Under the pieces are notes generated by a model that had not been told where the DNA came from, made no database searches, and worked only from the letters and a program-made list of their open reading frames with translations. A DNA stretch of 64,000 bases, from contig NC_013743.1 of the NCBI RefSeq assembly GCF_000025325.1, positions 2,108,001-2,172,000 on the forward strand, given 5' to 3'. A program made the position numbers and the translations under genes. Positions 1-8,585 of the stretch are shown here, piece by piece. The DNA comes from Haloterrigena turkmenica DSM 5511 (GTDB lineage: Archaea; Halobacteriota; Halobacteria; Halobacteriales; Natrialbaceae). Numbering within the stretch: position 1 is the first letter of the stretch; every line of letters starts with the position of its first letter.

Positions 1-68
1 AGTGATAACTAGGGAACGCAGACCAAGCTGTCCCCGAATATCATCGCTCTCCCCGTCGATCACGGCCG

Positions 69-76
69 TTTATATG
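69..76 (+). promoter_or_regulatory. TATA-box-like element before moxR
   Basis: The sequence TTTATATG is centred about 26 nt before the ATG at 99. In archaea transcription starts roughly 25 nt after the TATA centre, so this spacing predicts a leaderless or nearly leaderless transcript. This is inferred from position and composition only. Confidence 0.55.
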
Positions 77-98
77 TAAGTATCACTATGAGTGCGAC

Positions 99-1049
99 AT
101 GGATATTACCGACGCGCGCGCGGAGTGTAACGCCGTCCTCGACGCCGTCAGCGAGAGCGTCATTGCGGACCGCGAGTTCCTCGAGACCGTCCTGCTCGGC
201 GTCCTCGCGCGGGGACACGTCCTTCTGGAGGACGTTCCCGGTACCGGGAAGACCCTGACCGCGAACAGTCTGGCGTCCGCGCTCGGGCTATCGTTCTCCC
301 GGATTCAGTTCACGCCGGATCTGCTGCCGGCCGACGTGACAGGGACCCACGTGTTCGACGAGTCCGAGGGCACCTTCGACTTCACCGAGGGGCCGATCTT
401 CGCGAACGTCGTGCTGGCCGACGAGATCAACCGCGCGCCGCCGAAGACCCAGGCCGCGCTGCTCGAGGCGATGGCGGAAGGGCAGGTCACCGTCGACGGC
501 GATACGCACCAGTTGCCGCAGCCGTTTTTCGTGATCGCGACGCAGAACCCCGTCGAACAGGCCGGAACCTTCCCGCTGCCGGAGGCCCAGGTCGACCGCT
601 TTCTGGTGAAACAGTCGATCGGCTACCCCGACGCGGACGGCGAACGGGAACTGTTGCAGCGCCGACTCGGCCGCACCGAACGGAGTCCGAGTATCGATCC
701 GGTGCTGGACGGCGGCCGCGTCCGCGCGCTCCGAGAGGTCCCCGAGTCGGTCCGGGTCGACGACGACCTCGTCACCTACATCGCCGATATCGCCCGCGGG
801 ACGCGCACGCGAAATCAGGTCGACGTCGGCGTCTCGCCCCGGGGCACCCAGCGCTTGCTCGAGGCCGCGCGGGCCCGCGCCGTCGTCGCCGGCCGCGACT
901 ACGTGACGCCCGACGACGTCAAGCGCGTGGCCGGCCCCGTGTTGGCTCACCGGCTCGTGCTCACGCCCGACGCCTCGGTCGACGGCGCCTCGAAGGCGGC
1001 CATCGTCGACCGGGTGCTCGAGTCCGTCTCCGTCCCGACGCTCGAGTAG
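99..1049 (+). CDS. MoxR family AAA+ ATPase
   Basis: This 316-residue protein is a cytoplasmic AAA+ ATPase of the MoxR type, thought to act as a chaperone that assembles or activates partner protein complexes. Visible motifs are a Walker A loop (DVPGTGKT, about residues 45-52), a Walker B segment (VVLADEI, about 104-110), a sensor 1 segment (ATQNP, about 147-151) and the family signature PEAQVDRF (about 161-168). The C-terminal third is the helical lid. The length matches the family. Its usual partners (DUF58 and DUF4129 proteins) lie next to it but on the opposite strand, converging on it, so it must be transcribed separately here. The exact substrate is unknown. Confidence 0.93.
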   Translation: MDITDARAECNAVLDAVSESVIADREFLETVLLGVLARGHVLLEDVPGTGKTLTANSLASALGLSFSRIQFTPDLLPADVTGTHVFDESEGTFDFTEGPIFANVVLADEINRAPPKTQAALLEAMAEGQVTVDGDTHQLPQPFFVIATQNPVEQAGTFPLPEAQVDRFLVKQSIGYPDADGERELLQRRLGRTERSPSIDPVLDGGRVRALREVPESVRVDDDLVTYIADIARGTRTRNQVDVGVSPRGTQRLLEAARARAVVAGRDYVTPDDVKRVAGPVLAHRLVLTPDASVDGASKAAIVDRVLESVSVPTLE

Positions 1050-1139
1050 CGAGCGACCAGTGCTGACATGACTCGAGCGATCGTCCTTCGCCTGACGAGT
1101 CTCGAGCCATCGACGTCGGCTACTCTTCCGTAAAAACGA

Positions 1140-1655
1140 CTATCGCTGCAACGCTGCCAGCAGCAGTATCGCCCCGAACAGCATGGCGATCACGGCCGCG
1201 ACCGGCTGGCCGCTGGGACCGGCGATAAAGACCGCGTAGCTCCCGACGGCTGCGACTAGCCCGACGACGACCGTGGCGCCGACGTGGGGGAGCTCTGCCC
1301 TCGCCGTCGTCGCCTCCCGGCCGAGCTGGTCGCCGACCCCGATCGCGTGGTGGCCGGCGTCCCAGGCCAGCACGGTCGCGGTGACGCTCGCGAGCATCGG
1401 GACCGTCGGAATTCCCTGCACTCCGCCCGCGAGCAGCCCCGCGAGCGCGACGGCGGTGCCGATCGTGACGGCTCGACGGGAGCCCGTCCAGAGCCCGCCG
1501 CCGAGGAGTACCAGCGCGGCGGCCCCGCCGACGAGCACGAACGGGGAGTAGAGGGCACTCGAGAGCACCCCGAGGCATAACGCGACGATCGAGAGCCCGC
1601 TCGTCAGGACCGCGGGCCGATGGTCGGGGTCGACCGCGTCGACGTCGGTGCTCAC
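1140..1655 (-). CDS. DUF7519-like haloarchaeal membrane protein
   Basis: This 171-residue protein has no known function. It is mostly hydrophobic, with about five predicted membrane segments of Ala/Val/Leu/Gly-rich sequence and no obvious catalytic motif. I place the start at GTG 1655 because it overlaps the stop of the DUF58 gene by four bases (GTGA), the same coupling used elsewhere in this operon. An upstream in-frame start at 1715 would lie inside the DUF58 gene. It is the last gene of the DUF4129-DUF7269-DUF58 operon. The DUF name comes from memory of haloarchaeal operons with this order. A membrane protein in this operon is well supported, the family name less so. Confidence 0.75.
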   Translation of the reverse strand: MSTDVDAVDPDHRPAVLTSGLSIVALCLGVLSSALYSPFVLVGGAAALVLLGGGLWTGSRRAVTIGTAVALAGLLAGGVQGIPTVPMLASVTATVLAWDAGHHAIGVGDQLGREATTARAELPHVGATVVVGLVAAVGSYAVFIAGPSGQPVAAVIAMLFGAILLLAALQR

Positions 1656-3238
1656 GCCGACCACCGCCGTCGACTGCGCTCGAGCGTCGCCGCCAGCGAG
1701 TCGTCCGCCGGCCAATCGACGACCCTGATGCCCGCCCCCCTGAGCGTCGAGATGCGAGCCGCTCGTTCGACCACCCCGAGCCGTTCGCCGGGCGCGTCGC
1801 GTCCAGTCGGATCGGGACTAATAACGGTGACGAGATGGCCGTCGGCCTCGAGCAACTGCGCGGTACGCACGATGTCGTCGTCGCACAGCGGCGTGAACAG
1901 GATCACCTGCGAATCAGCGGGGATCCGCGAGCGGAATCGCTTGCGCTGGACGTACAGCATCGACGCCGACGACTCCGGCGGGGACAGTTCGAACGCGGAA
2001 TCGGTCGCGAGCAGTCGGCGGGCCGACGCTCGATGGTCGGGCCCCGAGCCCGGTGCCAGCCACTCTGTGTGCGGTCCGAAGCTGGCGAGGCCGACGTTGT
2101 TGCCGCCGGCATCCAGCGCGTCGAGCACGGCGACGGCCGCCTCGATGCTGCGATCGACCGCATGACGACCCGTCTCGTCGGGTCGACGGTACGCGTCCGT
2201 GCGCGTGTCGACGGCGAGCATCACCGTCGCCGACCGCTCCTCGCGGAACGTGACGGTCGTCAGCTCCTGACCGCGAGCCCGGCGGTTCCAGTCGATCCGC
2301 GAGAGCGGATCGCCGCGTCGGTACTCCCTCGTCGAGTGGAACTCGAGGCCCTCGCCGCCGACGTCGGTCTCGACGCGGCCGGTCAAAGGCAGCGTCAGCG
2401 ACCGCAGCGGGAGGTCGGTCTCCGCCTCGGCGGGCGGACAGCGGAGTTCGGTGTCGACGCGGATCCGCTGGACGCGCTCGGCGTCGCCGGTGAACCCTCG
2501 CGCGACGACGGCTATCGGTTCGAACGCGTGGGTGCCCTGGCGAGCGGTCACCGCGTAGGAGAACGTCTCCGTCTCGCCCGGCCGGAGCGCGGTGCCGCGT
2601 CTCGGGGAGCCGTCGGTGACGACGAGTTCCGACGGCACGCCGTCGACGAGCCGGAGATCCGGCAGGAGTTCGTCCCCGTCGTTGCGAACGCGTACCGTCA
2701 CGCGAACGGGCTCACCCGGCTCGAGGTCGTCGTCCTCGAGTTCGCGGCTGATCGAGAGCGTCGGGGTCGGCGGCCGACCGGCCCGGGCGTAGGCCGCGTA
2801 CGCGATGCCGACGACCGCCGCCAGCAGCAGCGCCGGCGACGTGACGATAACGCCGGCGCCGCCGAACACCGAGGCGACGGCGGCGACGCCTGCCCAGCGG
2901 TTCGTCTCCCGGACGCTCGAGTCGACGACGACCGATTCCGGGGCGTCTTCGGTCCCGGAATCGCCGTCTGCGGGCTCGCCGGCACCGTCGGGATCGGGGT
3001 CGGTATCGTCGTCAGTACTGTCGTCCGTCTCGGTGTCTGTGTTAGACGTAACCTCGGCAGCGGCGCCGGCTTCAGCCTCGGCAGCGTCGGGCTCAGTCTC
3101 GGCGTTCGTTCGACTACCGGTACCGACGTCGGGGCCGGACTCGGAGCGAGTCTCCGTCTCGGTTCCGGCGACCTCGCCGCCGTCGGCTCGCTCGCTCCGG
3201 CTGTCCGCCGATCGTCCGTCGTCGTCTCTGTCCGTCAT
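1652..3238 (-). CDS. DUF58 domain-containing membrane protein
   Basis: This protein of about 528 residues is the expected partner of MoxR ATPases. It begins with a long acidic, low-complexity Asp/Glu/Thr region of about 110 residues. Two close hydrophobic segments follow, then a beta-rich region resembling a CARDB/DUF11 fold, then the DUF58 domain with its signature (EYRRGDPLSRIDW) and a von Willebrand A-like strand (VMLAVDTRTD). I chose ATG 3238 because it overlaps the upstream stop codon as ATGA. The longer frame beginning at 3340 would run into the previous gene. Family knowledge: DUF58 proteins are found with MoxR and DUF4129 and are thought to act at the cell envelope. No activity has been fixed for this version. 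Confidence 0.88.
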   Translation of the reverse strand: MTDRDDDGRSADSRSERADGGEVAGTETETRSESGPDVGTGSRTNAETEPDAAEAEAGAAAEVTSNTDTETDDSTDDDTDPDPDGAGEPADGDSGTEDAPESVVVDSSVRETNRWAGVAAVASVFGGAGVIVTSPALLLAAVVGIAYAAYARAGRPPTPTLSISRELEDDDLEPGEPVRVTVRVRNDGDELLPDLRLVDGVPSELVVTDGSPRRGTALRPGETETFSYAVTARQGTHAFEPIAVVARGFTGDAERVQRIRVDTELRCPPAEAETDLPLRSLTLPLTGRVETDVGGEGLEFHSTREYRRGDPLSRIDWNRRARGQELTTVTFREERSATVMLAVDTRTDAYRRPDETGRHAVDRSIEAAVAVLDALDAGGNNVGLASFGPHTEWLAPGSGPDHRASARRLLATDSAFELSPPESSASMLYVQRKRFRSRIPADSQVILFTPLCDDDIVRTAQLLEADGHLVTVISPDPTGRDAPGERLGVVERAARISTLRGAGIRVVDWPADDSLAATLERSRRRWSA

Positions 3239-3783
3239 TCGTCGTCGTTCACCCCCGCAATTCGTGCGATCTCGGCCGCGGCGCGTCTGGCGCGGCGGGG
3301 ACGGTCGCGACGCACCGCCGTCCGAACGCGGACGCGCCACGGCGCCCAGTCGGGAATCGTATTCGTGAACTGGGCCGCCGCCAGCGGATCGTCCGTCCAG
3401 GTCCCGTCCTCGAGGGCCTCTCGGGCCTCGTCCTCGGTCAGCCCCTCCGCGAGCACCAGCGCGTCGACGGCCGCCTGCTCGAGTCGCTCGTCGAGCTTCC
3501 GTCCCTGCCGTCCGAACGTCACGACTCCCGATTCGATCGCCGCGTCGATCTCCTCGCCGGGAGTCGGCAGCTCCTGTGGCCGTTCCGGCGTCGGCAGTTC
3601 CGTCTGCCCGACGTCGGCGTGTCGGCGACCTTGCACCGTTCGAAGCCCCTGGAGGAGCGCGATCACGCCGATCACGGTCACGATCGACTCACCGAGATCG
3701 AGGGGGCCGGTCAGTTCCGGGACCGCCACGAACGCCAGACCGAGCAGGACCAGTCCGGCGCCGACTATCGCGTACTTGTTCAT
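3235..3783 (-). CDS. DUF7269-like small membrane protein
   Basis: This 182-residue protein starts at ATG 3783, directly before two hydrophobic segments (about residues 3-24 and 32-52). The remainder is soluble, contains a Glu/Ala-rich helix and ends in a very basic Arg-rich stretch. The central segment with LTEDEAREALEDGTW is the kind of conserved block that defines this haloarchaeal family. It starts 10 nt after the DUF4129 gene and overlaps DUF58 by ATGA, so it is very probably translated with them. Function is unknown. Its place between DUF4129 and DUF58 suggests a structural part of the same envelope complex. Confidence 0.78.
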   Translation of the reverse strand: MNKYAIVGAGLVLLGLAFVAVPELTGPLDLGESIVTVIGVIALLQGLRTVQGRRHADVGQTELPTPERPQELPTPGEEIDAAIESGVVTFGRQGRKLDERLEQAAVDALVLAEGLTEDEAREALEDGTWTDDPLAAAQFTNTIPDWAPWRVRVRTAVRRDRPRRARRAAAEIARIAGVNDDE

Positions 3784-3793
3784 GGGTATCCGT

Positions 3794-4768
3794 TCATCGT
3801 GTGGCTCCGTTCTCGCGGTCGCGATCGTCGTCGGCATAGGTCGCTTCGATCCGTCTGAGTAGCTCGACGGCGCGGCGCTCGCGGTCGTCCGTGACCGGTC
3901 GGTCGCCGTAGCGGACGTCCTCGAACATCGTCCGCAACTCGTCGACGTGGGACGGATCCAGCCCCGCGTCCCGCGCCGCGGCCGCGAACTCGCCGGGCGT
4001 ACTCGAGTCGGGCCGGTCGACGGAGAGCGGTTCCGTCATCTCGCGCCAGGCCCGATAGATGTCGTTCTCGAAGTCGTCGCCCTCCTCGATTCGGTCGGCG
4101 GCCTCACCGGCCGCGCGGCCGAGTGCGCCCCGCTGTACGGTGTCGTCCGGCTCCGCGACCGGGTCTGTCGATTTCTGCCCCTCGTCGTCGCCGCCGTAAA
4201 ACAGCGCCGTAACCGCTCCGACGACCGTTACCAGGAGAACGGTCAGCACGAGCAGCGAGGGCAGGGTCGGTCCGGACACGGGACCGTCGCCGTCGCCGCC
4301 GCCGAGCGGACCGCCGGATTCGTTCTCCGTGGGCGGCTGTATATCGGCCGGGGGAGCCGGCGGGTCGAGGGTTTGGGTCCCGCAGCCGCCAGTGAGGACG
4401 ACGAAGACGAGCACGACCAGCGGGAGCAAGGCGACCGAGAGCATGAGCGTCACTCTGGTATCGTACGACCGGGTCGCCAGCGCGGCGATTCCGACCGCGC
4501 CCAACACGAGCGCGAGGAACCCGAGCTCCGAGTCGAGGGCGGCGATGCACAGCCCCGAGAATTCGAACGCCTCGTCCCCTTCGGTGCCGGAATCGGCCGC
4601 CGGAGGCTCATCCTCTTCCTCGACATCGCTGGCGCCGCCGTCGGCGCCGCCGAACCCACCGCCGCTCCCGCCGTTCTCGACCATCGACGGCAACGTCGCC
4701 GCTGCGAGCACGACGGCGAGACAGCACAGGACGGCGATCGCCACGACGCGACCCGTATCTCTGTCCAC
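3794..4768 (-). CDS. DUF4129 domain-containing membrane protein
   Basis: This 324-residue protein is the first gene of the MoxR-associated operon. I chose GTG 4768 because the next residues lead straight into the first membrane segment, and the DNA just upstream is A/T-rich like a promoter. It has an N-terminal membrane segment, a low-complexity Gly/Asp/Glu loop, two more membrane segments, a Pro/Gly-rich loop and a last membrane segment. A cytoplasmic C-terminal DUF4129 domain follows (about 210-310, with YRAWREM and STPGEFAAAA). In bacteria DUF4129 is often joined to a transglutaminase core. That core is absent here, so this version is probably non-catalytic. Confidence 0.82.
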   Translation of the reverse strand: MDRDTGRVVAIAVLCCLAVVLAAATLPSMVENGGSGGGFGGADGGASDVEEEDEPPAADSGTEGDEAFEFSGLCIAALDSELGFLALVLGAVGIAALATRSYDTRVTLMLSVALLPLVVLVFVVLTGGCGTQTLDPPAPPADIQPPTENESGGPLGGGDGDGPVSGPTLPSLLVLTVLLVTVVGAVTALFYGGDDEGQKSTDPVAEPDDTVQRGALGRAAGEAADRIEEGDDFENDIYRAWREMTEPLSVDRPDSSTPGEFAAAARDAGLDPSHVDELRTMFEDVRYGDRPVTDDRERRAVELLRRIEATYADDDRDRENGATR

Positions 4769-4964
4769 GCCCGTTCTTTCTTGTAATACCTGAAATGTTT
4801 TACTCTTGACCGGACCGACGCGAACTCGCGTCGAATTCGCGGTGCCGGGGCTCGGTGCGGACGGCTCGTCGATGCGTGTCCCCTGGTATTGAATCGCATG
4901 AGGGCATCCGGTATACACTACTGCAAACACAACTCCTTTTCGCGCGCTGTCCCTCCCTCCGCAC

Positions 4965-5807
4965 ATGGGAACGGAAGACGCCGAAACCGTTGCGCCCGGA
5001 ACGTGTCCGACCGCGAACGGCATGCCGATGCTCGGGTTCGGCACCTGGCAACACGACGATCCGGACCAGTGCGTCGAGAGTATCCAGACGGCCCTCGAGG
5101 CGGGCTACCGCCATATCGACACCGCTCAGGCCTACGATAACGAGGCGGCCGTCGGCGAGGGGATCGCGGCGGCCGACGTCGACCGTGAGGACATCTTTCT
5201 CGCGACCAAGGTCTGGCGCGACAACCTCGCACACGACGACGTCCTCGAGACGACCCGCGAGAGCATCGACCGGCTCGGCGTCGACTACCTCGACATGCTG
5301 TACATCCACTGGCCGACCGGCGAGTACGAGCCCGAGGAGACGCTGTCGGCCCTCTCGGAGCTGTACGACGAGGGACTGATCGAGAACGTTGGGATCAGCA
5401 ACTTCCTGCCCGAGCAAGTCCGGGAGGCCGTCGACGTCTGCGACGCACCGATCCTGGCCAACCAGGTCGAACTCCACCCGCTGCTCCCCCAGCCCGACCT
5501 CCGAGAGGCCTGCGAGAACGCCGGCGTCGAGGTCGTCGCCTACTCGCCGATCGCCCGCGGCGAGATCTTCGACCAGTCCGAGATCCAGGACGTCGCGGAG
5601 AAACACGGCGTCAGCGAGGCCCAGGTCAGCCTCGCTTGGCTGCGCGAGAAGGGCGTCACCGCAATCCCGAAGGCGACCGGCGAGGAGCACATCCGCGACA
5701 ATTGGGCGTCCCTGACCCTCGAGCTGGATCGAGAGGACATCGACAAAATCGATAGTATCGACGAAACGCAGCGGCAGGTCGACCCCGGCTTCGCGCCCTG
5801 GAACTGA
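4965..5807 (+). CDS. aldo/keto reductase
   Basis: This 280-residue cytoplasmic oxidoreductase is expected to reduce aldehydes or ketones with NAD(P)H. It has the complete TIM-barrel family pattern: the N-terminal MLGFGTW strand, the catalytic tetrad Asp52, Tyr57, Lys82 and His115 (in RHIDTAQAYDNE, LATKVW and YIHWP), and the cofactor-binding region IPKATGEEHIRDN near residue 230. The length fits the prokaryotic AKR5-like group, which includes 2,5-diketo-D-gluconate reductase-like enzymes. The physiological substrate cannot be read from the sequence. It is divergent from the DUF4129 operon, so 4769-4964 must hold promoters for both directions. Confidence 0.93.
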   Translation: MGTEDAETVAPGTCPTANGMPMLGFGTWQHDDPDQCVESIQTALEAGYRHIDTAQAYDNEAAVGEGIAAADVDREDIFLATKVWRDNLAHDDVLETTRESIDRLGVDYLDMLYIHWPTGEYEPEETLSALSELYDEGLIENVGISNFLPEQVREAVDVCDAPILANQVELHPLLPQPDLREACENAGVEVVAYSPIARGEIFDQSEIQDVAEKHGVSEAQVSLAWLREKGVTAIPKATGEEHIRDNWASLTLELDREDIDKIDSIDETQRQVDPGFAPWN

Positions 5808-5931
5808 GACCTCTCGAGCGGTCGACATCGGCGCTAACCGCCGTCGAGGTGGAAGCGGCCGTCGATTGCGACCTGTTTCTCGCGCGGAAAATTCAGGAAA
5901 GCTTACGGTACACCGGCTTTATGGCTCGCGT

Positions 5932-6702
5932 ATGTCCACCCGCTCACGACAGCGTGGCGGTGGTGGGTTCGTCGGCGCGATCAAGGCCGACGTACAGCGG
6001 TTACACGGGGCCTGGATGGAACTCGTCTTTCCACGCCAGCGTGGCCGCGGCCACTCCGTCATGGGGAAGTGGAAGCCCGAGACCCTCCCCCAAAAGGTCG
6101 GCTACAACGCCTGGAGTATCCTCGGGCTATTCGGCTTACTGCTCCTCTACCCACTGACCGTCATCGGACTCGCAACCCGCTACTACGCGGCGAAACTCGA
6201 CTCGACGCGCACCCGCCTCGGTATCGTCGGCGTCACGGGCGTCGCGCTGCTCGGCTGGGGGCTCCTGACCGTCGCCTGGGGAGCGATGTCGTACATGGAG
6301 CAGGTCGACATCCCGATCGACTCGGTCCTCGCCGTCGCGGCGGCGAGCGGCGTCGCGACGGTGTCGACCGCGCTCGCAGCGGCGTGTACCAAGGCCGGCG
6401 GTCGCGCGGTGACGGTGATCTTCGCCTACCCGTTCGCGATGACAGCGCTGTTCCTTCCGCCGGTCGTCGCGGCCCTCGTGACGCCGTCGCTGCACCCCTA
6501 CATTCTCGACCCCAGTTACGAGTTCGCTGCCTGGGCGCTCGACAACGTCCTGACTCTCGGCGGCGTCAACGAGTACCTGCGATCGAACTACCAACTCGAG
6601 GGCGCCGCCTACGCGGCGATGTGGCTCGGCATCTCGATTCCGCTGGGCTGGTTCCTCGGGATCGTCGTCGCGCTGGCGAACCTCGTTCGTCCATCGCAGT
6701 AG
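5932..6702 (+). CDS. multi-pass membrane protein, function unknown
   Basis: This protein of about 256 residues starts at ATG 5932. A longer frame exists upstream but its extension looks non-coding. The first 50 residues are basic and soluble. Five or so hydrophobic segments follow, with a short polar connector (MEQVDIPIDS) near residue 125. A Pro-rich stretch (FLPPVVAALVTPSLHPYI) lies between later membrane segments. I recognise no enzyme or transporter signature. It stands alone between the aldo/keto reductase and a tiny membrane protein gene 80 nt downstream. The frame and composition make it a real gene. Confidence 0.75.
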   Translation: MSTRSRQRGGGGFVGAIKADVQRLHGAWMELVFPRQRGRGHSVMGKWKPETLPQKVGYNAWSILGLFGLLLLYPLTVIGLATRYYAAKLDSTRTRLGIVGVTGVALLGWGLLTVAWGAMSYMEQVDIPIDSVLAVAAASGVATVSTALAAACTKAGGRAVTVIFAYPFAMTALFLPPVVAALVTPSLHPYILDPSYEFAAWALDNVLTLGGVNEYLRSNYQLEGAAYAAMWLGISIPLGWFLGIVVALANLVRPSQ

Positions 6703-6782
6703 CCCTTTTCCGTCCGTTCAATTCTCCTGAACGGACTGCCGATTCCCGATACCATTAGGCGGCCGCTTCCCAAGGGCCGCAC

Positions 6783-6977
6783 ATGGAGTTCGACCTTCCC
6801 ACGACCGCGGCCGCGTTTATCGCCGTCATCGCGATCGGCGTCGTCGGCTTGATCGGCGCACCGATGATGACCACGAACACCGTGTTGATGATGGTCGCGC
6901 CGTCGATGATCGTGTTCGGACTGATCATGCTCGGTATCGGCATCAAACACGGCGAGTATCGCGCGACGGGCCGATAA
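6783..6977 (+). CDS. small two-pass membrane protein (DUF7333-like)
   Basis: This 64-residue protein consists almost entirely of two hydrophobic helices (about residues 8-28 and 34-54) with a short acidic N-terminus and a basic, polar C-terminus. A conserved-looking Met/Thr-rich turn (APMMTTNTVLMMV) joins the helices. It is probably a single hairpin in the cytoplasmic membrane. I recall similar tiny haloarchaeal proteins named DUF7333, but the assignment is tentative. Function is unknown. It has its own start just after an intergenic gap of 80 nt. Confidence 0.7.
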   Translation: MEFDLPTTAAAFIAVIAIGVVGLIGAPMMTTNTVLMMVAPSMIVFGLIMLGIGIKHGEYRATGR

Positions 6978-7114
6978 CGACGGCAGATCTCGGCGCTATC
7001 GCTACTGGTTCGTCGCGACCGTTACGATTTCGACCGCACCAGCGGCGGCGCTCGAGCGAACGGAACCGAAAAAACCGGTGGTGAAAACTCAGCCGGCGAT
7101 CGACCGCGAGCGGC

Positions 7115-8086
7115 CTACATGTAGCCGAGGTCGCGCAGGCGCTCCATCAGGTCCTCCTTGTCCTGGGCGCGGCCCGCGCGCTCGGTCGTTCCCTCGAGGT
7201 CCTGCAGCCAGGCGGGGTCCTCGTCGCTCTTCTCGGTGCTGACTTCGCTGCCCAGCGAGCGGAAGCCGGCGAAGTACTTCGGCGAGATCGGGATGTCCTC
7301 CTGTTCGACGCCCTCGGGGAGGTCGTCGTCGGACTGAGGCACGTGGCCCTCCTCGGGGAAGTTCTCGACGGTGTCCGGAACGACGAAGTTCCAGAAGGCG
7401 TTCCAGACGGCGGCCTCGTCGAACTGCAGGATGGGCTGGATGCGGTCGTGGGGCGGATAGATGTCCGGGTCGTGGCGCGGCGAGAAGAACGTCTCGTCGG
7501 CGCGAGCCTCCTGTTCGTCCCAGCGGACGCCGGAGATGACGCCGTCGATGTCGTGCTCCTCGAGCGCGTCGTTGAGCGCGACCGTCTTCAGCAGGTGATT
7601 GCCGACGTAGGTGTCGAGCAGGAACGGGAACTCGTCTTCCTCGTACTCGAGGATGTTCTCGACGTGGTGCTGGTTGTGCTCGGAGAGTTCGTCGATCTCG
7701 ATGTCGTCGCCCGGCTCGAGGCCGTGCTCGTCGACGTACTCGCCGACGTCCTCGTTGCGCGCATAGATGACTTCGAGGTCCCACTCGTCGGCCCAGTGGT
7801 CGACGAAGTCGTGGATCTCGTCGAAGTGCTGGTAGTGGTCGATGAACACCGCCGGCGGTACCTCAAGGTCGAAGCGGTCGGCGACCTCCTTGATGAAGTA
7901 CAGCGTGAGCGTGGAGTCCTTGCCGCCGGTCCACATCACGGCCGGGTTCTCGTACTCCTCGAGACCCTCGCGAGTGACCTCGATGGCCTTCTCGATCTTG
8001 TCCTGAATGTGGGGATAGTCCTCGGGATCCTCGCCGTCGCCGTCCTCGTAGTCGACGTCGACGTACTCGGGGAAGTTCTCGCTCAT
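7115..8086 (-). CDS. PP-loop ATP pyrophosphatase, phosphoadenosine phosphosulfate reductase family
   Basis: This 323-residue protein belongs to the adenine-nucleotide alpha-hydrolase (PP-loop) superfamily. The signature WTGGKDST lies at about residues 52-59, after a long acidic N-terminus. The downstream block SGVRWDEQEARADE and the segment with PRHDPDIYPPHDR resemble PAPS reductase and the CysD subunit of sulfate adenylyltransferase. The C-terminal Cys-containing motif needed for thioredoxin-linked PAPS reduction is absent, and I see no cysteine at all, so it should not be called a PAPS reductase. CysD-like sulfate activation or a thiolation-type reaction is more likely. No CysN, CysC or CysH gene is nearby, so the pathway is unresolved. 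Confidence 0.8.
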   Translation of the reverse strand: MSENFPEYVDVDYEDGDGEDPEDYPHIQDKIEKAIEVTREGLEEYENPAVMWTGGKDSTLTLYFIKEVADRFDLEVPPAVFIDHYQHFDEIHDFVDHWADEWDLEVIYARNEDVGEYVDEHGLEPGDDIEIDELSEHNQHHVENILEYEEDEFPFLLDTYVGNHLLKTVALNDALEEHDIDGVISGVRWDEQEARADETFFSPRHDPDIYPPHDRIQPILQFDEAAVWNAFWNFVVPDTVENFPEEGHVPQSDDDLPEGVEQEDIPISPKYFAGFRSLGSEVSTEKSDEDPAWLQDLEGTTERAGRAQDKEDLMERLRDLGYM

Positions 8087-8585
8087 GTGGTGTAATTAGA
8101 TATAATTAGGAGGGATAAACGCTTTGGGGGAGCGGAAACGTCTGTCGGAACCTGCGACGATCGGTCGGCGATTGATGATGTCGCGCGCCGACGCGGGTCC
8201 GGTTCGACGAAGTGAGTCGGGAACTGGACTTTCAGCCTCTGTACTCTGTGAACGATGGCGTCCCACTGTGATCGATGAGCGGCGTCTCGAGTCCAGTGTC
8301 CCGTGTGGTGTGTTCACTCGAGGGCCGGGACGGCGGCGTGATCGCGGCGCTGGTCGTCCGATGGGGCGGCGCAATACTTGCCACGATCGATTGCCGTCAG
8401 CACTACTGTTGGCACCGATGACCGTCGGGGCCAACGGAAGCCACCGCTGTTCGGTACGCGGGTCGTCCGAAAGTAGGCTCCAAGAATCGTTCGTCGGCGA
8501 TACGGGTTCGGCCCCCGGGTCGGCCGGGCTGCGCAGCGGTGGCGCGCGGCCGGACCGGACGGCGAACTGGACGGCGTCGTCGCGG
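8087..8585. other. intergenic stretch upstream of the PP-loop gene
   Basis: About 500 bases lie between the start of the PP-loop gene and the end of the DUF2150 gene. The 40 bases nearest the PP-loop gene are A/T-rich (TAATTATATCTAATTA on the minus strand) and are a good candidate for its core promoter. The remainder is GC-rich. Open frames here are Arg/Pro/Ser-rich, lack recognisable motifs and look like non-coding frames. I see no RNA gene. Confidence 0.5.

Noticed and set aside
1835-3862. Very long open frame on the strand opposite DUF58
   Set aside because: It is antisense to the well-supported DUF58/DUF7269 genes and is rich in Arg and Gly with no motif. High GC content leaves long stop-free shadows.
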